From CAVRXT01 sp049644285 (lineage in GTDB: Bacteria > Acidobacteriota > Terriglobia > Acidiferrales > UBA7541): a stretch of DNA of 64,000 nucleotides. Where the stretch lies: positions 1 through 64,000 of the forward strand of contig JBARRP010000243.1 in assembly GCA_049644285.1 (NCBI GenBank), given 5' to 3'. Of the stretch, positions 43,310-52,632 are shown piece by piece. The notes beneath the pieces were generated by a model, which saw nothing but the letters and a program-made list of their open reading frames with translations, was not told the DNA's origin and made no database searches. The stretch's first letter is position 1. Each line of letters begins with the position of its first letter. A program made the translations under genes and the position numbers.

Positions 43310-45172
43310 TTGGCACCATGGTTCGGTAACGATCAGAGGCTGCCCCAGGGGCGCCTCGTCCTGATTTCCTACCTGGTGGTGGGGATGACGATCCTGCTTC
43401 TGGTCGGTTTCTGGAAACTCCAAGTGATCCAATCCGATCATTATGCAGACCTTGCGGAGCGCAACCGGGTACGCTCGATTCCCATCATCGCCCCGCGGGG
43501 GACGATGCTGGACCGCGAGGGACGCGTCCTGGTGGACAGCTATCCGTCGTTCAGCATCCTGCTGCTGCGAGACGACCCGAAACAGCTCGAGCGCAGCCTG
43601 CCTCAAGTGGCCGAAGGGCTAGGGCTTGATAAAGACGATTTGCTGCAGCAACTCGAGGAGGCGAAGTCCGAGCCACGCTTCCAGCCCATCGTAATCAAGC
43701 CGGAGGCGAGCCAGGCGGACATCGCTTTCGTCGAGTCGCACCGCGCTGATCTTCCCGTGCTGGAACTGATGATGGTTCAGCGGCGACGCTATCCGCACGA
43801 CGGCTTCCTTTCCGCCGCCGTCGGATACGTGGGAGAAGTGTCACCCCAGCAGCTCGAACACAGCGACGGGCGTTATCGTCCCGGCGACATCGTCGGCAAA
43901 GCAGGACTCGAGAAAGAATACAACGAGACTCTGGAAGGCACTGACGGGATGCGGCGGGTGATCGTCAATAGCGTAGGCAAGATGATGCGCACGCTGGACG
44001 ACGTCGAGACGGTGCCGGGCAAGCCCATCCAACTGACGATTGACTACGATTTGCAGGCGATCGCCGAAGCCGACCTGGTCGGGAAGCAGGGCGCAGTCAT
44101 AGCAATGGATCCCCGCACGGGAGACGTGCTGGCGCTGCTAAGCCGTCCAACCTTTGACGCGAACGATTTCGCCGTCAGGATTCCTCCCGAGGAATGGGCG
44201 CGGCTGAATACTGATCCCGCGTCCCCGCTGTTGAACCGAGCAATCCAAGCGCAACTCGCCCCCGGCTCTGTCTTCAAGATTGTGACCGCGACCGCAATGC
44301 TGGAATCGAAGGCCATCCCGCAGACGATGACCGTCTACTGTCCGGGATATGCCACCTTCTACGGACGCATGTTCAAGTGCTGGGTGTACGGCAAGACCAG
44401 CCACGGCGTAGTGGATTTTCACAAGGCGATCGTTCATTCGTGCGACATCTTCTTTTACACCGTCGGCCAGCGGCTGGGGATTGACCGCCTCGCCTATTAT
44501 GCCAACGGGCTGGGCTTTGGACACAGGACCGGAATCGACCTGCCGGGAGAGGAGTCGGGATTGATGCCTTCGGAGGAATGGACGCAACGCGTCTTCCACC
44601 GCAAGTGGTATCCCGGCGAAACAATCTCGGTGGCGATTGGCCAAGGCGCGGTGACGGCCACGCCGCTCCAGCTCGCGCGTATGATCGCGGGGGTGGCCAG
44701 CGGGGGCGTGTTCGTGCAGCCGCATCTTCTGAAGAACTTCGCGAATCCTCGAGTGGACCGCTTCCCTCTTTCGGAGGAGACCGTGGAAAAGGTAACGGAC
44801 GGAATGTATGGCGTGGTGAACGAGGGCGGGACGGGAGCAGGAGTCCGGCTGCAGAACATCGAATTCTGCGGGAAGTCGGGGACGGCGCAGGTGATCGGCT
44901 ACAATACCCGGGATCGCCTAGGTATGCAAAAGCAGTTCAAAGACAACGCCTGGTTTGTGGGGTATGCTCCGCGGCGCAATCCGGAAATCGTTGTGGCTGT
45001 GCTGGTTCAGGGCGGAGGGCATGGAGGCGAGGCAGCGGCGCCGATTGCCCGCGACATTGTGAAAGCGTATTATGAGAAAAAGAATGCTCACACGCAGCAG
45101 ACGGCCGAGAACATCAGCGGGCCGCAAGCCGTGAAGCCACTCGTTGCCACCGTGAATCCTCACACACCATGA
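43310..45172 (+). CDS. mrdA: Penicillin-binding protein 2 (elongasome transpeptidase)
   Basis: Class B PBP that cross-links side-wall peptidoglycan with RodA. One N-terminal membrane helix (LVLISYLVVGMTILLLVGFW) precedes a dimerisation domain and the transpeptidase domain. The catalytic Ser is in APGSVFKIVTATAML (SxxK), the second motif in HSCDIFFY (SxD) and the third in GKSGTAQV (KSG). The TTG at 43310 has AGGAG 5 nt upstream and gives the usual short N-terminus (APWFGNDQRLPQG). A longer open frame reaching a TTG at 43214 is less likely. Its stop overlaps the rodA start (ATGA). Confidence 0.93.
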   Translation: MAPWFGNDQRLPQGRLVLISYLVVGMTILLLVGFWKLQVIQSDHYADLAERNRVRSIPIIAPRGTMLDREGRVLVDSYPSFSILLLRDDPKQLERSLPQVAEGLGLDKDDLLQQLEEAKSEPRFQPIVIKPEASQADIAFVESHRADLPVLELMMVQRRRYPHDGFLSAAVGYVGEVSPQQLEHSDGRYRPGDIVGKAGLEKEYNETLEGTDGMRRVIVNSVGKMMRTLDDVETVPGKPIQLTIDYDLQAIAEADLVGKQGAVIAMDPRTGDVLALLSRPTFDANDFAVRIPPEEWARLNTDPASPLLNRAIQAQLAPGSVFKIVTATAMLESKAIPQTMTVYCPGYATFYGRMFKCWVYGKTSHGVVDFHKAIVHSCDIFFYTVGQRLGIDRLAYYANGLGFGHRTGIDLPGEESGLMPSEEWTQRVFHRKWYPGETISVAIGQGAVTATPLQLARMIAGVASGGVFVQPHLLKNFANPRVDRFPLSEETVEKVTDGMYGVVNEGGTGAGVRLQNIEFCGKSGTAQVIGYNTRDRLGMQKQFKDNAWFVGYAPRRNPEIVVAVLVQGGGHGGEAAAPIARDIVKAYYEKKNAHTQQTAENISGPQAVKPLVATVNPHTP

Positions 45173-46257
45173 AAACCGGCCCGCGCGTTCAAGATTACGA
45201 TTGGCCGCTGCTCGCGATGGTTTTCACCATCTGCGGGCTGGGGATGCTCGAGATCTACTCGTCGACCCACAACAGCGCCATGGCCGGGATGCAGTGGCGG
45301 CAGTTGATCTGGATCTGCCTCGGGCTGCTGGGAATGATGGCGATCTCGCGGATGGACTATCACGCCCTGCTCGAGCAAGCACCTTTGCTCTACATCATCG
45401 GCGTGATTCTGCTCCTGGTGGTGCTGGCGATCGGGCACACGCGATTCGGCGCAAAGCGGTGGGTGGAGGTGGGTGGTGTGAATTTGCAAGTGTCAGAGCT
45501 CATGAAGTTGATTATAATTCTGGCATTGGGTCGTTTTCTCAGTGAAGTGCGCGCGGACCGGCTAACGCTGCTGGATCTGGTGAAGGTAGGGGCCATTACC
45601 GGAATTCCGGTGATGCTGATATTGCTCCAACCGGACTTGGGCACGGCAATGGTGCTGGTGCCGGTAGCTGTGGTGGGCGCTTTCCTGGCGGGGATTGATT
45701 GGAAGCATGGAGTCGCGCTTCTTTTGCTGGGCGCTTTGATGCTGCCGGTCGGCTGGCATGCGATGAAGCCGTACCAAAAGCAGCGCCTGGAGACGTTCCT
45801 GAGGCCGGAGGACAACCCCCGGGGCGCGGGCTATCAGATTTTGCAGTCCGAGATCGCAGTTGGATCAGGTGGATTCTGGGGAAAAGGATTCGGGAAAGGC
45901 AGTCAGAACCAGTTGGGATTTGTGCCGGTGCGGTATTCGGATTTCATCCTGGCGGCACTGGCCGAGGAGCAAGGGTTCGCCGGCGTTTTCGTGGTGATGC
46001 TGCTGTACCTCGGCCTGTTGTTGCGCCTGGTGGAAAACGCGCAGAAGGCGAAGGACCGCGCCGGGATGTATATCGTGATGGGCGTAACGGCGATTGTAGG
46101 TTTCCATATAGTGGTGAACGCGGCGATGGTGATCGGGAAAATGCCGGTCACCGGCATCCCACTACCCTTGATGAGTTATGGCGGATCGGCCACCGCGTTT
46201 GTGTTTTTGGCGCTGGGCCTGGTGATGAACGTGCGCATGAGGCGTTTCGTCAACTGA
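45169..46257 (+). CDS. rodA: Peptidoglycan glycosyltransferase RodA
   Basis: SEDS-family polymerase of lateral cell wall, partner of PBP2. 362 residues, about ten membrane helices. Family blocks are present: GIGHTRFGAKRWVEVGGVNLQ, adapted here as AIGHTRFGAKRWVEVGG (about residues 86-102), LLILLQPDLGTAMVLVPVAV-like ILLQPDLGTAMVL with the catalytic Asp, GFVPVRYSDFILAALAEEQG, and MPVTGIPLPLMSYGGSA near the end. It overlaps mrdA by 4 bp. Confidence 0.96.
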   Translation: MKTGPRVQDYDWPLLAMVFTICGLGMLEIYSSTHNSAMAGMQWRQLIWICLGLLGMMAISRMDYHALLEQAPLLYIIGVILLLVVLAIGHTRFGAKRWVEVGGVNLQVSELMKLIIILALGRFLSEVRADRLTLLDLVKVGAITGIPVMLILLQPDLGTAMVLVPVAVVGAFLAGIDWKHGVALLLLGALMLPVGWHAMKPYQKQRLETFLRPEDNPRGAGYQILQSEIAVGSGGFWGKGFGKGSQNQLGFVPVRYSDFILAALAEEQGFAGVFVVMLLYLGLLLRLVENAQKAKDRAGMYIVMGVTAIVGFHIVVNAAMVIGKMPVTGIPLPLMSYGGSATAFVFLALGLVMNVRMRRFVN

Positions 46258-46459
46258 GCCTGGAATAGAACTTTTTCCGGCTCGCCGGATTCGGCCCGCT
46301 GGAAATCAAATTTCAAGTCAGGATAGCATCGGGTGAGAGAAGAAATGCGCCACAGGACGGGATCCGCCGGGGTCAGCTCGCTTCGCGAAGGAACCAGCGA
46401 GTTTGTGTGTGTCGCCCGGCTCGGCGCGGTCACAGACCGATGCGCAATGAGGAGTTTTC

Positions 46460-49198
46460 ATGTCGAAGGAAATGGTAATTTCCGCGACGCCGCACGAGAC
46501 GCGCGTCGCGATTCTCGAAGAAGGTCAGCTTTGTGAGATTTATGTCGAGCGGGAGAAAGAATTTGCTTTAGTGGGAAGCATTTACAAGGGACGAGTCACG
46601 CGCGTGCTTCCCGGCATGCAATCGGCCTTTGTGGAGATTGGCCTCGATAGCGACGCTTTCCTGTACGTCAGCGACTTCCTCGAAGATATTGAAGAGTACG
46701 ACCAGATCGTCACAACGGTCGAGGATAAGGTCCAGAAGATGGAGGAGCAGGGGGGCCACGTCTTCGCGGAACCCGGCTCCGGCCAGACGGCGGCAATCGA
46801 GCCCACCGATGTGGAGGCGGCTCCTGTTGGCGGAGCCGTAGCCGAGACAACCGCGCCGGAAGAACAACCACCGGCGCCGCAAGGGCAGCCACCCCAAATT
46901 CGCGCCAGCGAGCGACCGCGTTTTGAAGGCCGTCCGCAGAGCGATCGTGAGGGACACGGGTACGGGCGCGGCGGCCGACGCGGAGGGCGGCACGGCCGTG
47001 GTGGAGGCCGCGGGGGCGAGCGCCGTTTCGGCCGCGATCTCCCGTCGTCCAAGTATGCGTCGCACCGGCCCTACGAGCCTCGCACGGAGGAAAGCGCGCC
47101 GCCTGCCGGCGGCGGTTACACGCCGATTATTCTGCCTGGAGAGTCGCTCGCCAAATACAAGGACCGGATTCCTCCGCCGCCTTCGGCTGCCTCGCCGGTT
47201 AGCGACGTGGCAGACCCGACGGCAGCGCCGGCTCGCTCGTACACCACGGAGAATCTGTCAGAACAAAGGCAGGAGATTTGGGAACTGCCCACAGCATCAA
47301 CAGGGGGCCTTGAGCCGCTGCCGGGGGAATCCCTCGCGAAGGCGCATGCTCCCACGCCCCAAGAACCCGAACCCCACGCCGAATCTGTTTCCAGTGTTGC
47401 CGAAGAGCGTCCAGAAACCGAAGCAACTGTCCACAGCGACGTCATGGAACACGGTACTGCGGGAATCGCGGAACATTCGGAGCCACCTTCCTCGACAGAC
47501 CTGACTGAGGAAGAGGCAAACGCGTTGGCGGAACAGGTCGCAGAAGCCCAGCTCGAAGAGGCGGAGCGCGCCGCTGAGGAGAATGAGATCTCCGAGACGG
47601 TTGAGATGAGCGATGCCGAAACCGAGGAGACGGAGGCAGACGCGAACGACGCGGAAGACGCCGGTAGGGGCGAACACGGCTTAGCTGAATCCGTTTCGAC
47701 GGAGGCGCTCGAGGAAAAGGAAAGCATCGCGGAGCCTGGCGCGGAGGCCGAAGGGACGGAGACTACCCAGGAGGCGGCAGGAACTGAAAGCGCATCATCG
47801 GAAGAGAGTCTCCCGACGCCTGTCGAAGGAAGCGCTCCAGCGGAGCAACAACCCTGGAAGGCGCGCGTCAGCGGCGACTACCGCGCGCGCTTGCAGCATC
47901 CCGCGCGGCGGGGACGCGATCGTGGGCGCCGCGACGACCGCGGACGCCGGCCGCAACACGGGCACGGCGCCCATCGGCCGCAACCGCGGCGCTCGCAGTT
48001 GATTTCCGACCTGCTCAAGCAGGGCCAGGAGATTATCGTCCAGATTGCCAAGGAGCCACTTGGGAAGAAGGGCGCGCGAATCACGAGCCACGTCGCGTTG
48101 CCGGGACGTTTCCTGGTGTATATGCCGACGCTGGACCACACCGGGGTATCGCGCAAGATTGCGTCGGCGGAAGATCGCGCGCGGCTGCGGCACCTTGTGA
48201 CGGAGGCGAAGGGAACCGCTGGCGGCGGATTCATCGTCCGCACAGCGGCCGAGAAGGCCACACCCGAGGAGATCCGCGCCGACGTCGAGTTTCTCACCCA
48301 TACTTGGAGCGACATCAAGGCTCGCGCCGAACAACGCAAGGCCCCGGCGCTCCTGCACCGTGATCTGAACCTCGTCGAGCGCATCCTGCGCGATTATTTG
48401 AGCCCGGACTACACCGCGATCTGGGTGGACACCGAAGAGGAATTCACCAAGGTAGTGGAATTCGTCAGCCGGTTCCAGCCGCAGCTCGCCAATCGAGTGA
48501 AGCTCTACAGCAAGGATACGCCGGTCTATGAAGAATTCGGAATCCAGCAGGAAATCGACAAAGGGCTGCGGCCGAAGGTGTGGCTGAAGTCGGGCGGGTA
48601 CATCGTCATCAACCATACCGAGGCGCTGGTGGCGATCGACGTGAACACGGGGAAATTCATTGGCCGTGGGTCAACGCGCCTCGAGGACACGATCGTCCGC
48701 ACCAACGTGGAAGCGGTGAAGGAGATTGTGCGCCAGATGCGGTTGCGCGATCTGGGCGGCATCATCATCATCGACTTCATCGACATGGAAGAGCGGCGCA
48801 ACCGGGAAAAGGTGATGGCGGCTCTCGAAGAAGCTCTGAAAGCCGATCGAGCTCCCTCGAAGGTGCTGCGGTTCAATGAATTCGGGCTCGTCGCGATCAC
48901 CCGCAAGCGCACCAAGCAAGCGCTCGAACGCACCCTCTGCCAGCCCTGTCCGTATTGCACCGGCTCGGGCATGGTGAAGTCGATTCCGACACTGTGCTAT
49001 GAAATCCAGGCCGAAGCGCGCAAGATGGCTCCGGAAGTGGACGCGGGGAGCCTGACGCTGCGCGTTCATCCGGAAATCGCCAAAGCGCTGAAGACCCGCG
49101 AATCCGCGCTCATGGAAGAACTCGAGCACTGGACGAAGAAGAGCGTCATCATTCAGGCGGATCCGGCGCTTCATTGGGAGCAATACGACATTTATTAG
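46460..49198 (+). CDS. rng: Ribonuclease E/G with a long disordered insert in the S1 domain
   Basis: 912 residues, versus about 490 for RNase G. The start of the S1 domain is at residues 1 to about 88 (VGSIYKGRVTRVLPGMQSAF). It then breaks off and resumes near residue 510 (LLKQGQEIIVQIAKEPLGKK). The insert of about 420 residues is first Arg/Gly-rich (GRGGRRGGRHGRGGGRGGE), then Glu-rich, and looks unfolded. It holds LPGESLAKY at 225-233 and LPGESLAKA at 287-295. The catalytic part is intact: Asp in VAIDVNTGKFIG, Asp in IIIIDFIDMEERRN, and Zn-link CQPCPYCTGSG. It endonucleolytically matures rRNA and degrades mRNA; the insert may hold degradosome partners. GAGGAG lies before ATG 46460. As in E. 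coli, it follows the mre genes. Confidence 0.94.
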   Translation: MSKEMVISATPHETRVAILEEGQLCEIYVEREKEFALVGSIYKGRVTRVLPGMQSAFVEIGLDSDAFLYVSDFLEDIEEYDQIVTTVEDKVQKMEEQGGHVFAEPGSGQTAAIEPTDVEAAPVGGAVAETTAPEEQPPAPQGQPPQIRASERPRFEGRPQSDREGHGYGRGGRRGGRHGRGGGRGGERRFGRDLPSSKYASHRPYEPRTEESAPPAGGGYTPIILPGESLAKYKDRIPPPPSAASPVSDVADPTAAPARSYTTENLSEQRQEIWELPTASTGGLEPLPGESLAKAHAPTPQEPEPHAESVSSVAEERPETEATVHSDVMEHGTAGIAEHSEPPSSTDLTEEEANALAEQVAEAQLEEAERAAEENEISETVEMSDAETEETEADANDAEDAGRGEHGLAESVSTEALEEKESIAEPGAEAEGTETTQEAAGTESASSEESLPTPVEGSAPAEQQPWKARVSGDYRARLQHPARRGRDRGRRDDRGRRPQHGHGAHRPQPRRSQLISDLLKQGQEIIVQIAKEPLGKKGARITSHVALPGRFLVYMPTLDHTGVSRKIASAEDRARLRHLVTEAKGTAGGGFIVRTAAEKATPEEIRADVEFLTHTWSDIKARAEQRKAPALLHRDLNLVERILRDYLSPDYTAIWVDTEEEFTKVVEFVSRFQPQLANRVKLYSKDTPVYEEFGIQQEIDKGLRPKVWLKSGGYIVINHTEALVAIDVNTGKFIGRGSTRLEDTIVRTNVEAVKEIVRQMRLRDLGGIIIIDFIDMEERRNREKVMAALEEALKADRAPSKVLRFNEFGLVAITRKRTKQALERTLCQPCPYCTGSGMVKSIPTLCYEIQAEARKMAPEVDAGSLTLRVHPEIAKALKTRESALMEELEHWTKKSVIIQADPALHWEQYDIY

Positions 49199-49263
49199 CC
49201 GGTATCTCACGAGCGAGAAGCAGTCGAGGCTCAGGCATTCGTAGGATTGCGCCAGGCAGAAGG

Positions 49264-49310
49264 CCTCACGTCAGGCCCGACAGACGACGTCGGGCCGGGA
49301 CGTGAGCGAC
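49264..49310 (-). repeat. REP-like palindrome, long type, diverged foot
   Basis: Arms CTCACGTC (49265-49272) and GACGTGAG (49299-49306) enclose a nested GGCCCGAC/GTCGGGCC stem. On the minus strand the foot reads GTCG instead of GTAG. It is otherwise laid out like 6459-6505 and 57795-57837. It follows the RNase gene. Confidence 0.65.
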
Positions 49311-49328
49311 AACTGCGGGAATCCCCTC

Positions 49329-49350
49329 GTAGAGCGCGCTTGAAAGCGCA
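49329..49350 (+). repeat. Second REP-like hairpin, GTAG foot
   Basis: GTAG (49329-49332) is followed by GCGCTT/AAGCGC arms (49336-49341, 49344-49349). It is a shorter and weaker hairpin, 19 bp from the previous element and in the opposite orientation, as in REP pairs (BIME-like). Confidence 0.5.
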
Positions 49351-49393
49351 CGCGTTCCTCGTGAAAAATTCAGGCCAAGCGGATTGTTTGCGG

Positions 49394-50188
49394 CTAGATT
49401 CTTTTCGCCATCACAACGATGCTGTTGCCGCCCATGAGGACGGCGTCAGAATTCAGTTCTCGGGTCCAGCGCTCTTCTTTCTTGGCGGCGGGACGCAAAG
49501 CGCCGATCAGGCGGATTAGCCAGACGAGCGGATAGTAGAGCCATTGACTTTGCTTGCGACTATCGCGAAAAACCTCGACGCTTCCAAAGTCGTCCGATTC
49601 CAGCAAGAAGCGCAATTCGGGATAGGCGATTGGATTGATGTGGAGAAATACTTCATCGAGCTCGCCTAGCTCGTTCCTCCAGCCTGCGAATTCTTTGCGC
49701 TTCTTTTCGAGATGGGCGCGCGAAATCGGCTTGAAGTGCGACGTGTAACCGTGCAGAAGGTTCTTCACGCGCTCGTCGATATTCAGCACATTGGGCACTG
49801 AGATGATCAATCGTCCTCCCGGGCGAACCAGCCGCGCGAATTCGCGTACCGCTTGGCGCGGATTCTCGGTGTGCTCGAGCCCTTCCATGCATACGAGATA
49901 ATCGAATTCGCGGTCGGCAAACGGCAGGCGAGAATTCAGGTCACCCCGCCGGACTTCGATTCCCGGCGCTTCGAACAAGTCGGGATACAGATCGCACGCA
50001 ACAACCTCAAAGCGTTGCGCGTGAAGCCAAGCCGACATCGCTCCCCGTCCCGCGGGAACATCGAGCAATTTTCCGCGCGGCAGAGGCTCGAAGAGTTTGC
50101 GGACGAACTCGTGGGTTTCGACGCGCGCCAGAATATCAGCATGGCCGCTGCCTAGAGGCCGCCATGCAGTTGTCTTACTTGCCGTCAT
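49394..50188 (-). CDS. Class I SAM-dependent methyltransferase
   Basis: 264 residues. Rossmann-type methyltransferase: motif I KLLDVPAGRGAMSAWL, acidic motif II EVVACDLYPD, motif III region FDYLVCMEGLEHTENPRQAV and the LVRPGGRLIISVPNVLNIDE block. The C-terminal part (LIRLIGALRPAAKKEERWTR) suggests membrane contact. This pattern fits ubiE/sugar or lipid O-methyltransferases; the substrate is unknown. ATG 50188 is preferred to an upstream TTG (50212) that overlaps the previous gene. It lies 20 bp after the sulfite-oxidase-like gene and probably shares its transcript. Confidence 0.82.
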   Translation of the reverse strand: MTASKTTAWRPLGSGHADILARVETHEFVRKLFEPLPRGKLLDVPAGRGAMSAWLHAQRFEVVACDLYPDLFEAPGIEVRRGDLNSRLPFADREFDYLVCMEGLEHTENPRQAVREFARLVRPGGRLIISVPNVLNIDERVKNLLHGYTSHFKPISRAHLEKKRKEFAGWRNELGELDEVFLHINPIAYPELRFLLESDDFGSVEVFRDSRKQSQWLYYPLVWLIRLIGALRPAAKKEERWTRELNSDAVLMGGNSIVVMAKRI

Positions 50189-50208
50189 GGAATTGGCGAT
50201 AACTTGTC

Positions 50209-50819
50209 TCAATCCGTGTCAAATCGTTGCTCTTTGAACGGATCTCCGTACATGTGATAGCCGTTCTGCTCCCAGAAGCCAGGCGCGTCTTTGGCCAGGA
50301 ATTCGATTCCGCGGACCCACTTCACGCTTTTCCACGCGTAAAGATGAGGCACAACCAGCCGGACAGGGTAGCCGTGGTCCGCTGGAAGCGGCTCGCCATT
50401 ATGCTTCAGCGCAAATAGCGTCGTTGGACGCAGCAGGTCCGCGAGGGGAAGATTCGACGTATACCTTGGTCGGCATGGACCATGACGTACCGAACGTCTG
50501 GCGCGATTCGCGCTAGCTTGGCCACCTCAATAAATGGCACGCCTTCCCAGCGCACATCCAAGCGGTTCCAGCGCGTGACGCAGTGCATATCCGCGACGAC
50601 TTCCTTCACCGGAAGACGATTGAATTCCTCCCAGGTCAGCCGGACGGGCACTTCCACCATACCGTAGATTCGAAAATCCCAAGTCTTCGGATCAAACTGC
50701 GGCACCGAGCCCTCGTGTAACACCGGCCACTTCAGCGTCAGCGATTGCCCGGGCGGCAATCGCCCCGCGCGCGCCATCTCGCGCTCGAGTTGCTTTCGCT
50801 CGCTTCCTTCAAAGAGCAT
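50209..50819 (-). pseudogene. Sulfite-oxidase-like molybdopterin enzyme, frameshifted
   Basis: An oxidoreductase of the sulfite oxidase/YedY fold. The first 125 residues are intact with the Mo-binding Cys in DMHCVTRWNRLD. The reading then breaks at about 50459-50464. Here GACCAAGGT is followed by ATACGTCG, but adding one T gives DQGYTSNLPLADLLRPTTLF. Read on in that frame, the protein continues through LPADHGYPVRLVVPHLYAWK and KSVKWVRGIEFL to a stop at 50209. So one base is missing, and the full protein would be about 203 residues, typical of the cytoplasmic YuiH-like group. It could be a real pseudogene or an assembly error. Divergent from folD. Confidence 0.88.
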
Positions 50820-50966
50820 CGGGTCCGCTCACGGCAGACTAACAGCTTCAATTGCCGGGCGCAATCGCGTGCCCGCATCCCGGTTCGGGCCCGGCCAAAA
50901 GATCGCCTGTGTCTCTGTGCTATGATGACGAAGCCGATTGCGACGATCGAAGCGCGGGAGGAAATC

Positions 50967-51914
50967 TTGACGGCCCGCATCCTAAATGGAAACGCGATCC
51001 GCGACCAGATTTACGCGGAACTCCAAAAGGAGATCAGCGATCTCGCGGCTGCCGGGATACGCCCGGGCCTTGCGGCAGTATTGGTCGGCGACAATCCAGC
51101 CTCGAAACTGTACGTGAACAGCAAAATCGCTGCCTGCGGAAAGCTGGGTTTGGCAAGCTTTCATCTGACTCCGCCGGCAAGCATTACGACTGCGGAGTTG
51201 CTGGCGCTCGTCGGCGATTTGAATCAACGCGAGGAAGTCGACGGCATCCTGGTGCAGATGCCCCTTCCACCGCAAGTGGATGCGAAGAAGATTTTGGACG
51301 CGGTCGATCCGGCGAAAGATGTCGACGGGTTTCATCCGTTCAATGTCGGGAAACTGGTTGCGGGCCGGCCGAACCTGGTGCCCTGCACACCAGCAGGCGT
51401 GATGGAAATCCTGCGGCGCAGCGATATCACCCTCGAGGGAGCCAATGCGGTTGTGATGGGCCGGAGTGACATTGTCGGCAAGCCGATGGCGCTTCTGCTG
51501 CTGCATGCAAATGCGACGGTAACAGTGTGCCATTCCAAGACGCGCCATCTGAACGAAGTGGTGCGCCGCGCCGACATTGTTGTCGCGGCGATGGGCCGCG
51601 CGGCCATGGTGACGCCCGATTATATTCGTCCAGGCGCAACGGTGATCGATGTCGGCCAGAACGTCGTCGACGAGCGTGGCGAAGCGGAGCGCATCTTCGC
51701 GAATTTCCCCGAGCGTCTCGAGGCGTTCCGCGCGAAAGGCTCCGTGCTAGTAGGCGACGTTCATCCCGACGTTGTGAAGGTAGCCGGGGCGCTGACGCCC
51801 GTCCCCGGCGGAGTCGGCCCATTGACGATCGCGATGCTAATGAGCAACACCGTGAAAGCTGCCCGGCTCCGCCGCGGCCGGCGCGCCGCCGAGGTTGCGG
51901 GTGTGAAATCCTGA
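50967..51914 (+). CDS. folD: Methylenetetrahydrofolate dehydrogenase/cyclohydrolase
   Basis: Bifunctional enzyme of one-carbon metabolism interconverting 5,10-methylene-, methenyl- and 10-formyl-THF. 315 residues with a short C-terminal extension (LRRGRRAAEVAGVKS). Substrate Lys region SKLYVNSKIAACGKLGL, GILVQMPLPPQVDAKKILDA, NADP-binding VVMGRSDIVGKPMALLLL and GDVHPDVVKVAGALTPVPGG are intact. The TTG at 50967 has GGGAGGA 4 nt before it and gives the usual MTARILNG opening. ATGs at 50922 and 50925 are alternatives. The stop overlaps the coaE start by 1 bp. Confidence 0.94.
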   Translation: MTARILNGNAIRDQIYAELQKEISDLAAAGIRPGLAAVLVGDNPASKLYVNSKIAACGKLGLASFHLTPPASITTAELLALVGDLNQREEVDGILVQMPLPPQVDAKKILDAVDPAKDVDGFHPFNVGKLVAGRPNLVPCTPAGVMEILRRSDITLEGANAVVMGRSDIVGKPMALLLLHANATVTVCHSKTRHLNEVVRRADIVVAAMGRAAMVTPDYIRPGATVIDVGQNVVDERGEAERIFANFPERLEAFRAKGSVLVGDVHPDVVKVAGALTPVPGGVGPLTIAMLMSNTVKAARLRRGRRAAEVAGVKS

Positions 51915-52531
51915 TGCTGCGGGTTGGGCTAACGGGCGGAATTGCCACGGGCAAGTCCACAGTGGCATCCATGCTGCGTGATCTCGAATGTTCCGTGCTC
52001 GAAGCTGATCCGCTCGCGCACGAGCTGTTCGAGCCCGGTCAGGCGGTGTACGACGAAATCGCGCAGGAGTTCGGAAAGGGAATCCTCGATTCCACCGGCA
52101 ATGTAGACCGGAAGGAACTCGGTGAAGTCGTTTTTGCCGACCCGGCGAAGCTCGCGCGACTCAACCAAATCGTTCATCCGCGCGTCCTGGAAGTTATTGA
52201 AAAGTGGTTTGACGCCCTCGATCGTCGCGGCGGACCGGAGTTCGCGGTGGCGGAGGCAGCGCTGCTGATTGAATCCGGATTCTACAAGAAAATCGACCGG
52301 CTGATTGTGACATGGTGCCAACCCGAAGAGCAGCGAGAGCGGCTCCGGGAGCGCGGCCTGAGCGCCGAACAGATCGAGCGACGCGTCGCGGCGCAAATGC
52401 CGGTGGACGAAAAGCGCCAGTTTGCGGACGACGTGATTGATTGCTCCGGGGCGCTGGAGGAAACGGAACGTCAGGTGGAGGAGTTGGTCAAGAAACTCAA
52501 GATGCTGGCTACCGCACCACGAAACATTTGA
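51914..52531 (+). CDS. coaE: Dephospho-CoA kinase
   Basis: Last step of coenzyme A synthesis: ATP-dependent phosphorylation of dephospho-CoA. 205 residues, normal length. P-loop VGLTGGIATGKSTVASML at the N-terminus, then EADPLAHELFEPGQAVYDEI and the lid region RERGLSAEQIERRVAAQMPV, all family typical. The ATG at 51914 overlaps the folD stop (TGATG), so translation is coupled. Confidence 0.95.
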   Translation: MLRVGLTGGIATGKSTVASMLRDLECSVLEADPLAHELFEPGQAVYDEIAQEFGKGILDSTGNVDRKELGEVVFADPAKLARLNQIVHPRVLEVIEKWFDALDRRGGPEFAVAEAALLIESGFYKKIDRLIVTWCQPEEQRERLRERGLSAEQIERRVAAQMPVDEKRQFADDVIDCSGALEETERQVEELVKKLKMLATAPRNI

Positions 52532-52632
52532 CGATGACTCCACGTATGAAATAGCGGGTGGCCGAAGGCCTTTTGCGACTGGATGAAGCGGCCGCGATGA
52601 TTGGTAGCGATTTGGCCTAGAAGGTTGTTCCC

